A DNA stretch of 52,739 bases from Planctomycetaceae bacterium (GTDB taxonomy: Bacteria; Planctomycetota; Planctomycetia; Planctomycetales; Planctomycetaceae). Every line of letters starts with the position of its first letter. Within the stretch, counting starts at the first letter, position 1. The translations under genes were made by a program, and so were the position numbers. Below the pieces are notes generated by a model. It made no database searches, was not told the DNA's origin, and saw nothing but the letters and a program-made list of their open reading frames with translations. Location of the stretch: NCBI GenBank assembly GCA_021732975.1, contig JAKFWC010000001.1:1-52739 (forward strand). Direction: 5' to 3'. Below, one piece after another: positions 33,243 to 42,370 of this stretch.

Positions 33243-34244
33243 ATGGACCCGATCACCGCGCTCGCCGAGTTTGAACAAGCCGCGCTGGCCTCCATTGCCG
33301 CAGCGAACAATGCCGCCGCGCTGGAACAGGCCCGCATCGAGTTCCTCGGCAAGAAGCAGGGCCGTCTCAAAGACCTGCAATCGCTGCTCGGAAAAGCCAC
33401 CCCGGAAGAACGCCCTGTTCTCGGCAAGCGCTTCAACGACGTGAAAACCGCCGTGGAAGCCGCGCTCGAAGCCCGGCAAGCCATCGTCGCCAAACCGAAA
33501 GTCGCGGCCACAGCGATCGACCTCACTCTGCCTGGCACGCTGCCCGAATTGGGGCGATTGCATCCCCTCACGCAGACCGTGCGCGAGTTTCAGCAGATCA
33601 TGGCCCGTTTCGGCTTTGAAGTGGTCGATGATCGCGAACTCGAAGATGAACGCCATAATTTCGACGCCCTCAACATCCCGCTGGAACACCCGGCGCGTGA
33701 TCCGCTCGACAATTTCTATCTGGCTGCGGCGTGTACGGCTTCGGGAAAGCCCGTTCTGATGCGGAGTCAGACGAGCACGGTGCAAATCCGTGTGATGGAG
33801 CAACGACAGCCGCCCATTCGCGTCATTTCTCTCGGCCGCGTCTATCGCCCGGATGACATCGACGCCACGCATCACGTCATGTTCCATCAGATGGAAGGCT
33901 TGATGATCGGCCGCGATGTCACGATGGCCTCACTGAAGAGCGTGCTCCGGATGTTCGCCGCGGCGTATCTCGGCGGCGACACCGAAGTCCGTTTCCGTCC
34001 GTCTTTCTTCCCGTTCACGGAACCGTCGGTCGAAGTCGATGTCCGGTGGAAAAATGGCTGGCTGGAACTCGGCGGCGCGGGGATGGTCGACCCGAACGTG
34101 CTGCAATCGGTCGGTTACGACCCCGAAGAATACGGCGGTTTTGCCTTCGGTTTAGGCATTGCCCGCTTCTGCATGCTGCGGCACGGAATCGACGACATCC
34201 GGCTGTTCTATCAGAACGATGTCCGCTTCCTGCGGCAGTTCTGA
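33243..34244 (+). CDS. pheS: phenylalanyl-tRNA synthetase alpha subunit
   Basis: 333 residues, family length. The N-terminal coiled coil (about 1-90) binds tRNA. The class II core has motif 1 at [21 protein letters not shown], motif 2 at [23 protein letters not shown] and motif 3 in [19 protein letters not shown]. The family fingerprints [17 protein letters not shown] and [16 protein letters not shown] are intact. It needs the beta subunit (pheT), which is not downstream here: the next gene is on the other strand. This split of pheS from pheT is worth noting. Confidence 0.97.
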   Translation: MDPITALAEFEQAALASIAAANNAAALEQARIEFLGKKQGRLKDLQSLLGKATPEERPVLGKRFNDVKTAVEAALEARQAIVAKPKVAATAIDLTLPGTLPELGRLHPLTQTVREFQQIMARFGFEVVDDRELEDERHNFDALNIPLEHPARDPLDNFYLAAACTASGKPVLMRSQTSTVQIRVMEQRQPPIRVISLGRVYRPDDIDATHHVMFHQMEGLMIGRDVTMASLKSVLRMFAAAYLGGDTEVRFRPSFFPFTEPSVEVDVRWKNGWLELGGAGMVDPNVLQSVGYDPEEYGGFAFGLGIARFCMLRHGIDDIRLFYQNDVRFLRQF

Positions 34245-34265
34245 GCGACTCCGTGGAAAAAATAC

Positions 34266-34295
34266 GACGCCCAGCGAGAGTTTTCGCTGGGCGTC
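34266..34295 (-). terminator. terminator of the minus-strand amt gene
   Basis: 12-bp perfect stem GACGCCCAGCGA / TCGCTGGGCGTC with a 6-base loop. On the minus strand it is followed by GTATTTTTTCC, so it fits as a terminator of the ammonium transporter transcript. Confidence 0.75.
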
Positions 34296-34305
34296 GCGAC
34301 ATCAA

Positions 34306-34346
34306 AAAATCGGCCCGGCCTCCGGTAAGCCGAGCCGATTTTCTTT
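34306..34346. terminator. bidirectional terminator between pheS and amt
   Basis: Outer arms AAAATCGGC (34306-34314) and GCCGATTTT (34334-34342) plus an inner GGC/GCC pair. T-runs follow on both strands (CTTTT on plus, TTTT on minus). Confidence 0.85.
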
Positions 34347-34398
34347 TGCTGGCATTCCATGCCACGGACCGTCGGCATCGTGCTGACGGTGTCCGAAA

Positions 34399-35937
34399 TC
34401 AGACGAGCCGGTAAGCCGATTCGCCATGTTCCTTGACATCGAGTCCTTCTTCTTCGGTGTGTTCATCGACGGTGAAGCCGATGGTCTTGTGGATGATAAA
34501 TCCGAGGATGAGGGTCACCACGAAGGCGTAGAGACCGGTGATCGCCACACCTTTGACTTGCAGCATGAACTGGGCAGCCGGGTCCACAACCGGACGGATG
34601 ACGAAGAGGCCCACGAGCAAGGCTCCCAATCCGCCACCGACACCGTGGACACCCACAACATCGAGCGAGTCGTCATATTTTAACAGCGACTTGCATTGAA
34701 CAGCGACGAAGCAGACCACGCCCCCAATCAATCCGATGAGCAGTGCTGCACCGGGGCTGACGTGGCCGGAGCACGGCGTGATCACCACGAGGCCGGCGAC
34801 AATCCCCGAGCCGACACCCAACGCGGTCGGCTTGCCGATGTAGACCCATTCGGCGAGCATCCACGAACCGGCTGCGGCACCACCAGCGATCGCAGTCGTC
34901 GCGAAGGCCAGGACCGCCACATTCGCGGAGATCGGCAGGAAGTCTTTCCCGACGGCGACCGCGGAACCGGCATTGAAGCCGAACCAACCCACCATCAGCA
35001 TGGCAGCGCCCATCAGGGTCCAACCGATGCTGTGCGGCATCATGGGAACCGTCGGATAACCACGGCGTCGCGGCAGAATCAGGATCAATGCCAAGGCCGA
35101 GACCCCGGCGAGAACGTGCACCACGGTTCCACCGGCGAAGTCGAGCACGCCCGCCTGGAACAACCAGCCGTTGACGTTCCACACCCAGTGACAGACCGGG
35201 TCATAGACGATCGTTGCCCACAGCACCACGAAGAGGCACCATGCCGAAAACTTGACGCGTTCCGCAATCGCTCCGACGATCAACGCCGGGGTGATGATGG
35301 CGAACATCATCTGGAACATGCAGAACAACAATTCGGGAATCCCGTTCGCGATCGATCCTTCGGTATCGCCACTCACGAGGTCGGTGGTATAGCCAGCTTT
35401 GTCGCCTTCAGGCTTGCCGAAGGAGCTGAGCATTACCAGATTCGGATCCCAGCCGAGATAGCTGAGTTTCGGCTTGGCCGAGCCGTCTTCCTTCTTGTCG
35501 GGTGCATCGACAGCAATTGCCGAGGGAACGGCAAATGCCAGGCTGTATCCGCAGAGAACCCATTGAACAGTAACGATGGGGACGCAGACCATGACGCACA
35601 TGAACATGTTCAGGACGTTCTTCGCGCGGACCATGCCGCCGTAGAAGAGCGCGAGACCGGGCATCATGAAGCAGACGAGCGCGGCGCTGGTCATCAACCA
35701 GGCGGTCGAGCCGGTGTCGGACTTACCAGCAAGAAAAGCCGGGGTTGCCGCGACAGCGGCTGGTGCCGCTTCGGCGGGAGCGGTGGGCGTGGCTTCGGCC
35801 GGGGCCGCTGCCGCTTCAGGTGCCGCCGCCGGTGTATCCTGGGCGAAAGTGGGGTTCGCCAACGGCGTTAACCACAAGAGGCCCAATAGGGCGGCCGCCA
35901 TCGCGGGTCGCCAGCCAGTCCACACTCTCGCCTGCAT
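34399..35937 (-). CDS. ammonium transporter (Amt family), copy 1
   Basis: 512 residues from the ATG at 35937, preceded by GAGGAG eight bases away; the ATG at 35961 is rejected. A signal peptide (LGLLWLTPLANPTFAQ) and an Ala/Pro/Glu-rich periplasmic stretch (about 35-75) come before about eleven membrane helices. Amt landmarks are MTSAALVCFMMPGLALFYGGMVRAKN, AIAERVKFSAWCLFVVLWATIVYDPVCHWVW, the pore-His region VLDFAGGTVVHVLAG and the C-terminal-half pore His region VVGVHGVGGGLGALLVG. It conducts ammonium or ammonia across the membrane. No GlnK/P-II gene is next to it, unlike the usual amtB-glnK pair. Confidence 0.95.
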   Translation of the reverse strand: MQARVWTGWRPAMAAALLGLLWLTPLANPTFAQDTPAAAPEAAAAPAEATPTAPAEAAPAAVAATPAFLAGKSDTGSTAWLMTSAALVCFMMPGLALFYGGMVRAKNVLNMFMCVMVCVPIVTVQWVLCGYSLAFAVPSAIAVDAPDKKEDGSAKPKLSYLGWDPNLVMLSSFGKPEGDKAGYTTDLVSGDTEGSIANGIPELLFCMFQMMFAIITPALIVGAIAERVKFSAWCLFVVLWATIVYDPVCHWVWNVNGWLFQAGVLDFAGGTVVHVLAGVSALALILILPRRRGYPTVPMMPHSIGWTLMGAAMLMVGWFGFNAGSAVAVGKDFLPISANVAVLAFATTAIAGGAAAGSWMLAEWVYIGKPTALGVGSGIVAGLVVITPCSGHVSPGAALLIGLIGGVVCFVAVQCKSLLKYDDSLDVVGVHGVGGGLGALLVGLFVIRPVVDPAAQFMLQVKGVAITGLYAFVVTLILGFIIHKTIGFTVDEHTEEEGLDVKEHGESAYRLV

Positions 35938-36377
35938 TTGCGCTTCTCCTCGGCTCAACATCTGTCGGGGGAAATCAACTCGCTGCTTTCAGGCCGCCGA
36001 ACGCCGACGACCCACTGAATTCAAACGGGGCAACAGAGCGGCCAAAAAACGTGGCACAACGCTCTATCGCGATTCGATTTTGCCAACGAAACGACCGTGA
36101 ATTTCAATTCGCAAGTCGTGTGCCCGAGAATGTGGCATATATTGAAAAATATGTCGCAACTGCTTTTTGTGAATGACGATACGTTCTGACTCATATTTGT
36201 GCAGCCGCATTAAAAAACTTGAGCCGGCATGATTTGGCGCAAAAACAAGGCGTAACAGCACAACAATTAAGCACATTGCTGCGATCGCCATTCACGGGAT
36301 CGACCGAGCGATCTTGACCGATCGTTGAATCGCAACGTACAAATCCAGCGCAATCAGACTTTCTGGGAGTGGCAGGT
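35938..36377. other. divergent promoter region, no gene supported
   Basis: About 440 bases, visibly lower in GC, between the minus-strand amt and a plus-strand lipoprotein gene. TTGACC at 36314-36319 and TACAAA at 36338-36343 (18-base spacing) could serve the lipoprotein. I found no sigma-54 consensus on the minus strand for this amt copy. Confidence 0.45.
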
Positions 36378-36809
36378 ATGCGACGAAACGAGCGGATTTT
36401 CGCCGTGTTGCTGGGGGCTGCCGTGACCTTGGGCTGTCAAATGACACCTGCTCCCGGGTTGGTTCCTTGCCCGCTGCCTGTCGCCGAGCAGACCGCCAAG
36501 ATTCTCGATATCGTTCCGCTGGGAACATCGCGAGAGGATGCAATCAAACGCCTTGACAAGGCCGGGATCATTGGCAATTTCAGCACTGGCGACAGCAAGT
36601 CTACCTATTACTGCGACGTTTGGCCGCAGGGCGAGAAAGAACGCTGGCACATCAACGTCGTGCTGCTGTTCGACGAAAACGGCATTCTTTACGGCACCCG
36701 ACCGCAATTGTCGTCGCCCGTAACCGAGCGGAACGACATGAAGGTTGGGGCTCCCACGGATCCATTTGGCCCAGCCGTTATTGGGAAAGGTGCCGATCCG
36801 TTCGAGTAG
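36378..36809 (+). CDS. small lipoprotein between two ammonium transporters
   Basis: 143 residues from the ATG at 36378 (a GTG at 36369 is upstream in frame). The signal peptide RIFAVLLGAAVTLGC ends in a lipobox. The mature part has VPLGTSREDAIKRLDKAGI, similar in layout to the BamE/SmpA helix motif, then beta strands such as WHINVVLLFDENGILYG, and a Pro/Gly-rich tail. It may be another SmpA-fold lipoprotein. Function unknown; position between amt genes suggests but does not prove a link with nitrogen supply. Confidence 0.7.
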   Translation: MRRNERIFAVLLGAAVTLGCQMTPAPGLVPCPLPVAEQTAKILDIVPLGTSREDAIKRLDKAGIIGNFSTGDSKSTYYCDVWPQGEKERWHINVVLLFDENGILYGTRPQLSSPVTERNDMKVGAPTDPFGPAVIGKGADPFE

Positions 36810-36983
36810 GTCCACATTGGATTGATGCGACTCGCTCGCCGCCTACAGGATCTTTATTCGCTCAATCCCCCCCCACTCCCGCTCGTGTCTTGTGCGGTGT
36901 TTAACGCTAACACGACCGTTGGGCGAGTGCTGAGCGAATTCTTAGCGACATAACATCTGACAATGGCGAGATTTAATCCCATT

Positions 36984-36997
36984 GCACCACATGGTGC
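36984..36997 (+). promoter_or_regulatory. NtrC-like dyad upstream of amt copy 2
   Basis: GCACCA-CA-TGGTGC, a perfect 6-2-6 dyad with the GCACC/GGTGC halves of NtrC sites, but the centre is one base shorter than the usual. It lies 9 bases before the -24 element, closer than a classical enhancer. Confidence 0.35.
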
Positions 36998-37006
36998 CGA
37001 GTTGTC

Positions 37007-37022
37007 GGGCACATTGTTTGCA
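37007..37022 (+). promoter_or_regulatory. near-consensus sigma-54 promoter of amt copy 2
   Basis: GGGCACATTGTTTGCA matches the -24/-12 consensus TGGCAC-N5-TTGCA at every fixed position but the first. The invariant GG and GC are exactly 10 bases apart. It points toward the amt start 168 bases downstream. The rest of 36810-37190 shows no gene. Confidence 0.65.
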
Positions 37023-37190
37023 ACTAGGCGAGCGGGCAATTCCACGGCATGACGCCTATGAAGCCTTCTCGCACGATTCGCATGACCTGCATTGGGCCGC
37101 GGACGTAAGGGCGCATGGCCGCGCCACATCCGCTGGCCCGGCGGTCTGATGTCCCGATAACCTCACCATCATTTCAAAGAAGGGCCAGCT

Positions 37191-38948
37191 ATGCGCAGTG
37201 GTGCGTCGTCGAGTGTCGGGGTCAAGGCCGCCAGTACGGCCGTACTGGCATTATTGTGGATCATCAGTTCCGGACTGGATGCATCGGCGCAGGATCCTGC
37301 CGCGGCTGACCCCGCTGCCCCGGCCGCTGCTGCGCCTGCGGAAGCCCCACCAGCAGCACCGTCACTGCCTCCGTATTTCACAGGGACGAGTCCCGATCCG
37401 GCCAAGCCGATCTGGCCCGATCCGACGGGAGCCGCGGCGGGATATTGGACCACGCCCTCTGCCGGTCCGATTGGTGACGGTGATCCCTCCGCGTTGAGCA
37501 ACGCTCAACTGTACGACCGGATCGCTCACAATACCTTCTCGATCAATATGGTGTGGGTGCTGATCGCTGGTTTCATGGTCATGTTCATGCAGGCCGGTTT
37601 TATGCTAGTGGAGACCGGACTGTGCCGGGCGAAGAACGCCGCGCACACCTCAGCGATGAACCTCATGGTCTATCCCTTGGGATGCATCGCCTTTTGGGCG
37701 TACGGTTTTGCAATTGGTTGGGGCAACTGGTTCAACGGACCGGTCCCGGCTGGCTGGTATTCTTCTCTTGGGCCAGGCACGGCGCTCCTGAATGAAGGGA
37801 TCGGGATCGGCGGCGATGCGGCGACCAGCGTGTATACCTACGGGTTGCTGGGCACGAAGGGCTTCTTTCTGACCGGCATCGAAGATGTCAGCGTTCTGGC
37901 GTTGTTCTTCTTCATGATGGTGTTCATGGACACGACGGCCACAATTCCAACAGGGGCCATGGCCGAACGCTGGAGTTGGAAGAATTTCTGCCTGTTCAGT
38001 CTGTGGGTCGCGTTACCGTACTGCATCTACGCCAACTGGGTGTGGGGCGGCGGTTGGCTCGCACAAGCCGGTAAGAACTGGGGACTGGGTCACGGTGCGG
38101 TGGACTTCGCCGGATCGGGGGTGGTCCATGCGATGGGCGGAATTATTGCACTCGCGGGAGCGATCTGCATTGGGCCCCGCATCGGGAAATACGTGAATGG
38201 CAAGCCTCAGGCATTGGCAGCGCACCACGTGCCGATGGTCGTCGCCGGCACCTTTATTCTCGCGTTCGGCTGGTTCGGGTTTAATCCGGGCTCGACGTTG
38301 TCGGGAACTGATCTGCGCATCAGCGCTGTCGTCGTAAACACCATGCTCGCGGGTTGCACGGGAGCGGCCGGGGCTATGTTGTATATGATGGGCACCGGCA
38401 AGAAGCCGGACCCCACCATGATGTGCAACGGCATGCTCGCCGGGCTGGTCGCCATCACGGCACCCTGCGCCTTTGTCGATAGCTGGGCGGCCGCTGTGAT
38501 TGGCTTGATTGCGGGCGTGCTGGTGGTGGTCAGCGTCTACTTCTGGGATGGCATCGGCATCGATGATCCGGTCGGCGCGATTTCCGTCCACGGCGTGAAC
38601 GGCACCTGGGGTGTGATCTCCCTAGGCATCTTCGCGAACGGCAAATACGGCCTCGGGTGGAACGGCGTGAACCGTGCGGAATACGGCGGCAGCGACACTG
38701 CGGTCACGGACGGCGTGCGCGGCATCTTGTATGGCGATGCTTCGCAGTTATACGCTCAGCTTCTCAACGCCGGCGTCGTCCTTGTCTTCGGCTTCATCAT
38801 GGCGATGGTCTGGTTCAAGATCAGCAACCTGATCTGCCCGCTCCGCGTCAGCCGCGAAGTGGAACTGCAAGGTCTGGACGTTCCGGAAATGGGAACCCTC
38901 GGTTACCCCGATTTCACGATGGCAAGCCACAGCCACCATGTGTCGTAA
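37191..38948 (+). CDS. ammonium transporter (Amt family), copy 2
   Basis: 585 residues with AGAAGG seven bases before the ATG. A signal peptide ends near SSGLDASAQ, followed by an Ala/Pro-rich stretch and a periplasmic segment to about residue 110. Then come the eleven-helix Amt core with MVFMQAGFMLVETGLCRAKN, GAMAERWSWKNFCLFSLWV, pore His in AVDFAGSGVVHAMGG and the second His region ISVHGVNGTWG. Relative to copy 1 it has a longer N-terminus and extra loops, so it is a paralogue of a different subtype rather than a recent duplicate. A strong terminator follows. The upstream sigma-54 element suggests nitrogen control. Confidence 0.95.
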   Translation: MRSGASSSVGVKAASTAVLALLWIISSGLDASAQDPAAADPAAPAAAAPAEAPPAAPSLPPYFTGTSPDPAKPIWPDPTGAAAGYWTTPSAGPIGDGDPSALSNAQLYDRIAHNTFSINMVWVLIAGFMVMFMQAGFMLVETGLCRAKNAAHTSAMNLMVYPLGCIAFWAYGFAIGWGNWFNGPVPAGWYSSLGPGTALLNEGIGIGGDAATSVYTYGLLGTKGFFLTGIEDVSVLALFFFMMVFMDTTATIPTGAMAERWSWKNFCLFSLWVALPYCIYANWVWGGGWLAQAGKNWGLGHGAVDFAGSGVVHAMGGIIALAGAICIGPRIGKYVNGKPQALAAHHVPMVVAGTFILAFGWFGFNPGSTLSGTDLRISAVVVNTMLAGCTGAAGAMLYMMGTGKKPDPTMMCNGMLAGLVAITAPCAFVDSWAAAVIGLIAGVLVVVSVYFWDGIGIDDPVGAISVHGVNGTWGVISLGIFANGKYGLGWNGVNRAEYGGSDTAVTDGVRGILYGDASQLYAQLLNAGVVLVFGFIMAMVWFKISNLICPLRVSREVELQGLDVPEMGTLGYPDFTMASHSHHVS

Positions 38949-38976
38949 GCAAACGATATTATGACTGGAAATCGAG

Positions 38977-39008
38977 CGGCCCTCCCTCTCTTGGGGAGGG
39001 CCGTTTTT
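38977..39008 (+). terminator. intrinsic terminator of amt copy 2
   Basis: Stem CGGCCCTCCC / GGGAGGGCCG (10 bp, 7-base loop TCTCTTG) followed by TTTTTG. Confidence 0.92.
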
Positions 39009-39184
39009 GTTTCATCACCAGATAGGAAACAACGAGATCATCTTTCGACAAGAATTTCCGTGCGAACAACAGTTGTCTTGACGGACAAGTCTGCTGATGA
39101 TCATACTACGATCAACCAAAGCATCGGGGTGCTGATCGCGTTAATATCACGCCGGAACCAGATTTTTCAGAAAGGATCTGCATC

Positions 39185-40465
39185 GTGCCTGCCACTCCCA
39201 CGGATCGGTCGGATGTGATTGTGATCGGCGGCGGACCCTCCGGAGCCACGGTTTCCACACTCGTCGCCCAAACTGGCAAGAAGGTCACACTTTTCGAGCG
39301 CGAACGATTCCCGCGGTTCCACATCGGGGAATCGCTCATCCCGGAAACGTACTGGGTGCTCGACCGGCTGAAGATGCTCGACAAGATGAAGGGGAGTCAC
39401 TTCGTTCAGAAGCACAGCGTGCAATTCGTCACCGAACACGGCAAGCTCTCCGAACCATTCTACTTCTGGGACAACAAGCCCCACGAATGCTCGCAGACCT
39501 GGCAGGTCGTTCGCAGCGAATTCGATCACATGATGCTGAAGAATGCGGCCGAACAGGGCGTGGAAGTCCACGAAGGAGCCAAAGTCCACGAAGTGCTGTT
39601 CGAGGGTCAACGCGCGATTGGTGTCCGCGTAGCGACCGATGACGGTGTCGTGCGCGAGGTCTTCGCCGATGTCATCGTCGATGCCAGCGGCCAGAGCGCG
39701 ATGCTGATGGACCACTTCCAACTCCGCACCTGGGATGCGCAACTCAAGAAAGCCGCGCTCTGGACGTATTGGAAGGGAGCCTACCGCGACACCGGTCGTG
39801 ATGAAGGAGCGACGATTGTGATGCAGACCACCGGCAAAAAGGGGTGGTTCTGGTACATCCCCTTGCACGACGACATTCTCAGCGTCGGCGTTGTGGCGGG
39901 ATTCGATTACCTCTTCAAGAATCGGGCGACCAAAGACCACGAGCAGATTTATTTCGAAGAAGTTGCCCGGTGTCCGGGCCTGCAACCGCGGTTGGAAGGA
40001 GCGGAGCGCGTGGCCCCGTTCCGCGTGCAGAAAGAGTATTCGTACAAATCCAAACAACTCGCTGGTGACGGCTGGGTGCTCGTCGGGGACGCCTTCGGCT
40101 TCCTGGATCCGCTGTACTCGTCGGGGGTATTGCTGGCTCTGAAATCCGGTGAACTCGCCGCCGATGCGATTGTGGAAGGTCTCAACAAAGGCGACACATC
40201 GGCCGCACAACTTGGCAAATGGGGCCCGGATTTCACCAAAGGCATGGACCGCATGCGTCGTCTCGTCTGCGAGTTCTACGACGGCTTCAGTTTCGGCCGC
40301 TTCGTGAAACGCTACCCACACCTGAAGGGCCACCTCACCGACCTGCTGATCGGCGATCTGTTCGACCCCAAGGTGGACGATGTCGTCGAACCGATGGATC
40401 TCATCCGCGAAGAACAGCGCGCGGCGGGAAAACTGCTCACGCCGGAGATTCTCGCGGTGCCGTAA
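39185..40465 (+). CDS. FAD-dependent oxidoreductase, flavin halogenase/geranylgeranyl reductase-like
   Basis: 426 residues from a GTG preceded by AAGGA. The FAD-binding motif is VIVIGGGPSGATVSTLVAQ, followed by RFHIGESLIPET, typical of the halogenase-like branch. The G-W-x-W-x-I-P motif is present as KGWFWYIPLHDD, the tryptophan-pair signature of flavin halogenases. The second FAD contact is GDAFGFLDPLYSSGVLLALKSG. Halogenation versus saturation or hydroxylation of a lipid cannot be told from sequence. No carrier protein or biosynthetic cluster surrounds it, so the substrate is open. Confidence 0.85.
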   Translation: MPATPTDRSDVIVIGGGPSGATVSTLVAQTGKKVTLFERERFPRFHIGESLIPETYWVLDRLKMLDKMKGSHFVQKHSVQFVTEHGKLSEPFYFWDNKPHECSQTWQVVRSEFDHMMLKNAAEQGVEVHEGAKVHEVLFEGQRAIGVRVATDDGVVREVFADVIVDASGQSAMLMDHFQLRTWDAQLKKAALWTYWKGAYRDTGRDEGATIVMQTTGKKGWFWYIPLHDDILSVGVVAGFDYLFKNRATKDHEQIYFEEVARCPGLQPRLEGAERVAPFRVQKEYSYKSKQLAGDGWVLVGDAFGFLDPLYSSGVLLALKSGELAADAIVEGLNKGDTSAAQLGKWGPDFTKGMDRMRRLVCEFYDGFSFGRFVKRYPHLKGHLTDLLIGDLFDPKVDDVVEPMDLIREEQRAAGKLLTPEILAVP

Positions 40466-40540
40466 CGGCCGCGTCGTTTAGGCACGGCCCCGCACTCCCC
40501 TATCGGGTCGCGGCTAAACAACAGCGCTCGATGTAGACCA

Positions 40541-42196
40541 TTACCCAACCGTCAGTCGGTTGCTGCATTGATCAAGGATCTGCGCAGCAATTTGACGGGG
40601 GTTGTAGCCGCCGGGGAGGCGGACGAGCGGTTTGCCATATTGGCGGCAGAAGTCCTGCACTTCGCCGTAGGAATGACTCGACCAGCGGATGGCGAGCAGG
40701 ACCATCGCCACTTCGGGACGGGCGACGTACGGTTCAAAGCCCGCGGTCGATTCATGTGCCCGCGTATCGATCCAGATCAGTTCCGAGAGCAGGAATGCCC
40801 GTTCGATCGCTTCGGCGGCATGCGGGCGACGTTCGCCGCCGATAATGATCGCCGCCTTGCCCGCCAGCATTTCCGCGACCTCACTGAAGAGCGGATCGGA
40901 GGCTGCACTGTCATCTTCTTCATCGCGAGACGGGGCCGTGGCGAGGTACTTGTCGATTTCACGCATGGTGAGTTGAAATGCCGGCGACATGCTCGCCATC
41001 TCGGGTAACTGCTCGACGTGATCGATGAGCAGTTCGCGTAGTTCGAGACTGCTGGGAGCCATACCGCTTTTGACGAGTTCTTCGACATCTTCCGAGATCG
41101 AGGCCCACATCGCCTTGGCATCGTCCCCCGCGGTCCCCACCTGAGCGAGTTTGTAGCGCAGTCGACCGAGCACTTTTTTGCGGGAAGTCACTTTGCGGCG
41201 GCCTTCATCCCAACGCCCGGCGAGTTCCATCACACGCTTGTTCAAATCGCCCCAGCGGGTCGGTTCGGCGGGATCGTCGAGACGCATGAAGCGGCGGATG
41301 AAAATCTGCCGGTTCGAGGCGAGATGCTTCAACCACCCGAAGACGCGGGCCTGATCGTGATCGGTCGGCGGACCGTCCATGCGGACCACGGCGATGCGCA
41401 CGGCAGACTGCGCTTCGGCGAGCAGGTCTACCGCCTGTTGGAACGTGTCACTTCCCTCTTCGTTTTCTTCGAGCAGCTTCTGCATCAACCCCACGGCATT
41501 GGCGAGGGCATCAAAACACCCGGCGAGACCAAGCCATTCCGCGGCATCACTCGGATTGGGGGCCGTTGGATGCGACATCCACAGGAAGCAGTCGGGAATC
41601 TGTTTCGCATGGGCAATGAGGTCGCGATCTTTCGGTTCGACTTCGGCCCGAAAATCAGGACTTGCCATGGACAATCGACGACGCTGTTCGGCCCAGCGAC
41701 ACGCGTCGGCTTTAAGTCGACAACGCTCTTCGATCAACGGCAATTCGTCGTCGGTCGCCGGGAGTGATTTAACGAACGGTCGGCGCGGCGATTCCTCACC
41801 GTATCGAGCCTCAAGTTCCCGCTCGCTGACGGATTCCGTGGAACCGGGAGAGACAAACTGCCGCAGTTCACGAAATGATTGCAGCGTTCCCGATCGTCCC
41901 ACCGGCAAGATAGGTTCGCTCGGAATCGGTGGGCTGACGGGAACGGGCAAAGCTACGGCGGTGGCGGGCGGCGGCGGCGCAGCGCTCTCAGCCGGCACAG
42001 CCGCCATCACCGCGGGAGGCGCTGGTACCTCGGGACGTTTCACCAATGCGGACTGCAAATCAACAAAAAGCTGTCTTAGTCCCGAAGACTCTTCCCGAAG
42101 CCGGGCCACTTCGGCCTCGAGCGCTTCCAAACGTTCAAAGCGAACGAGCAATTCAGAAACGACGTTCGACAGTAATTCGTTGAGTTCGGTGGGCAT
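40541..42196 (-). CDS. coiled-coil protein with a C-terminal DUF2325-like domain
   Basis: 551 residues. The first 55 form a coiled coil (LEALEAEVARLREESSGLRQ). A Pro/Ala linker (about 55-105) follows, then a long, mainly helical middle with several Trp (for example FLWMSHPTAPNPSDAAEWLG). The last 100 residues read AAIIIGGERRPHAAEAIERA, WIDTRAH, MVLLAIRWSSHSYGEVQDFC and GKPLVRLPGGYNPRQIA. That is the DUF2325 layout: a nucleotide-like GG-loop, a strand, S-H, and a final K-P-L-V-x-L-P-G. DUF2325 has no settled function. No signal peptide, so cytoplasmic. Confidence 0.7.
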   Translation of the reverse strand: MPTELNELLSNVVSELLVRFERLEALEAEVARLREESSGLRQLFVDLQSALVKRPEVPAPPAVMAAVPAESAAPPPPATAVALPVPVSPPIPSEPILPVGRSGTLQSFRELRQFVSPGSTESVSERELEARYGEESPRRPFVKSLPATDDELPLIEERCRLKADACRWAEQRRRLSMASPDFRAEVEPKDRDLIAHAKQIPDCFLWMSHPTAPNPSDAAEWLGLAGCFDALANAVGLMQKLLEENEEGSDTFQQAVDLLAEAQSAVRIAVVRMDGPPTDHDQARVFGWLKHLASNRQIFIRRFMRLDDPAEPTRWGDLNKRVMELAGRWDEGRRKVTSRKKVLGRLRYKLAQVGTAGDDAKAMWASISEDVEELVKSGMAPSSLELRELLIDHVEQLPEMASMSPAFQLTMREIDKYLATAPSRDEEDDSAASDPLFSEVAEMLAGKAAIIIGGERRPHAAEAIERAFLLSELIWIDTRAHESTAGFEPYVARPEVAMVLLAIRWSSHSYGEVQDFCRQYGKPLVRLPGGYNPRQIAAQILDQCSNRLTVG

Positions 42197-42370
42197 GGCA
42201 AAAAGCGCTCCCCAAGATTAAGAAATTTTCTCTATTCTAGGAAACAACCGCCCCCTCGCGCAGTGACCTTCGTGCAGTGCGAGGGAAATCCCCCTTCGTA
42301 ACCGATGTACCAATCTGCACTTGGAAAAATGCCGCCAAGTCCGGGAAAGGACGCGAATGTGACGCGGAAG

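Noticed and set aside
34696..35871. 391-residue plus-strand open frame over amt copy 1
   Set aside because: It is antisense to a well-conserved transporter, strongly His/Asp/Arg-biased, and has no domain.
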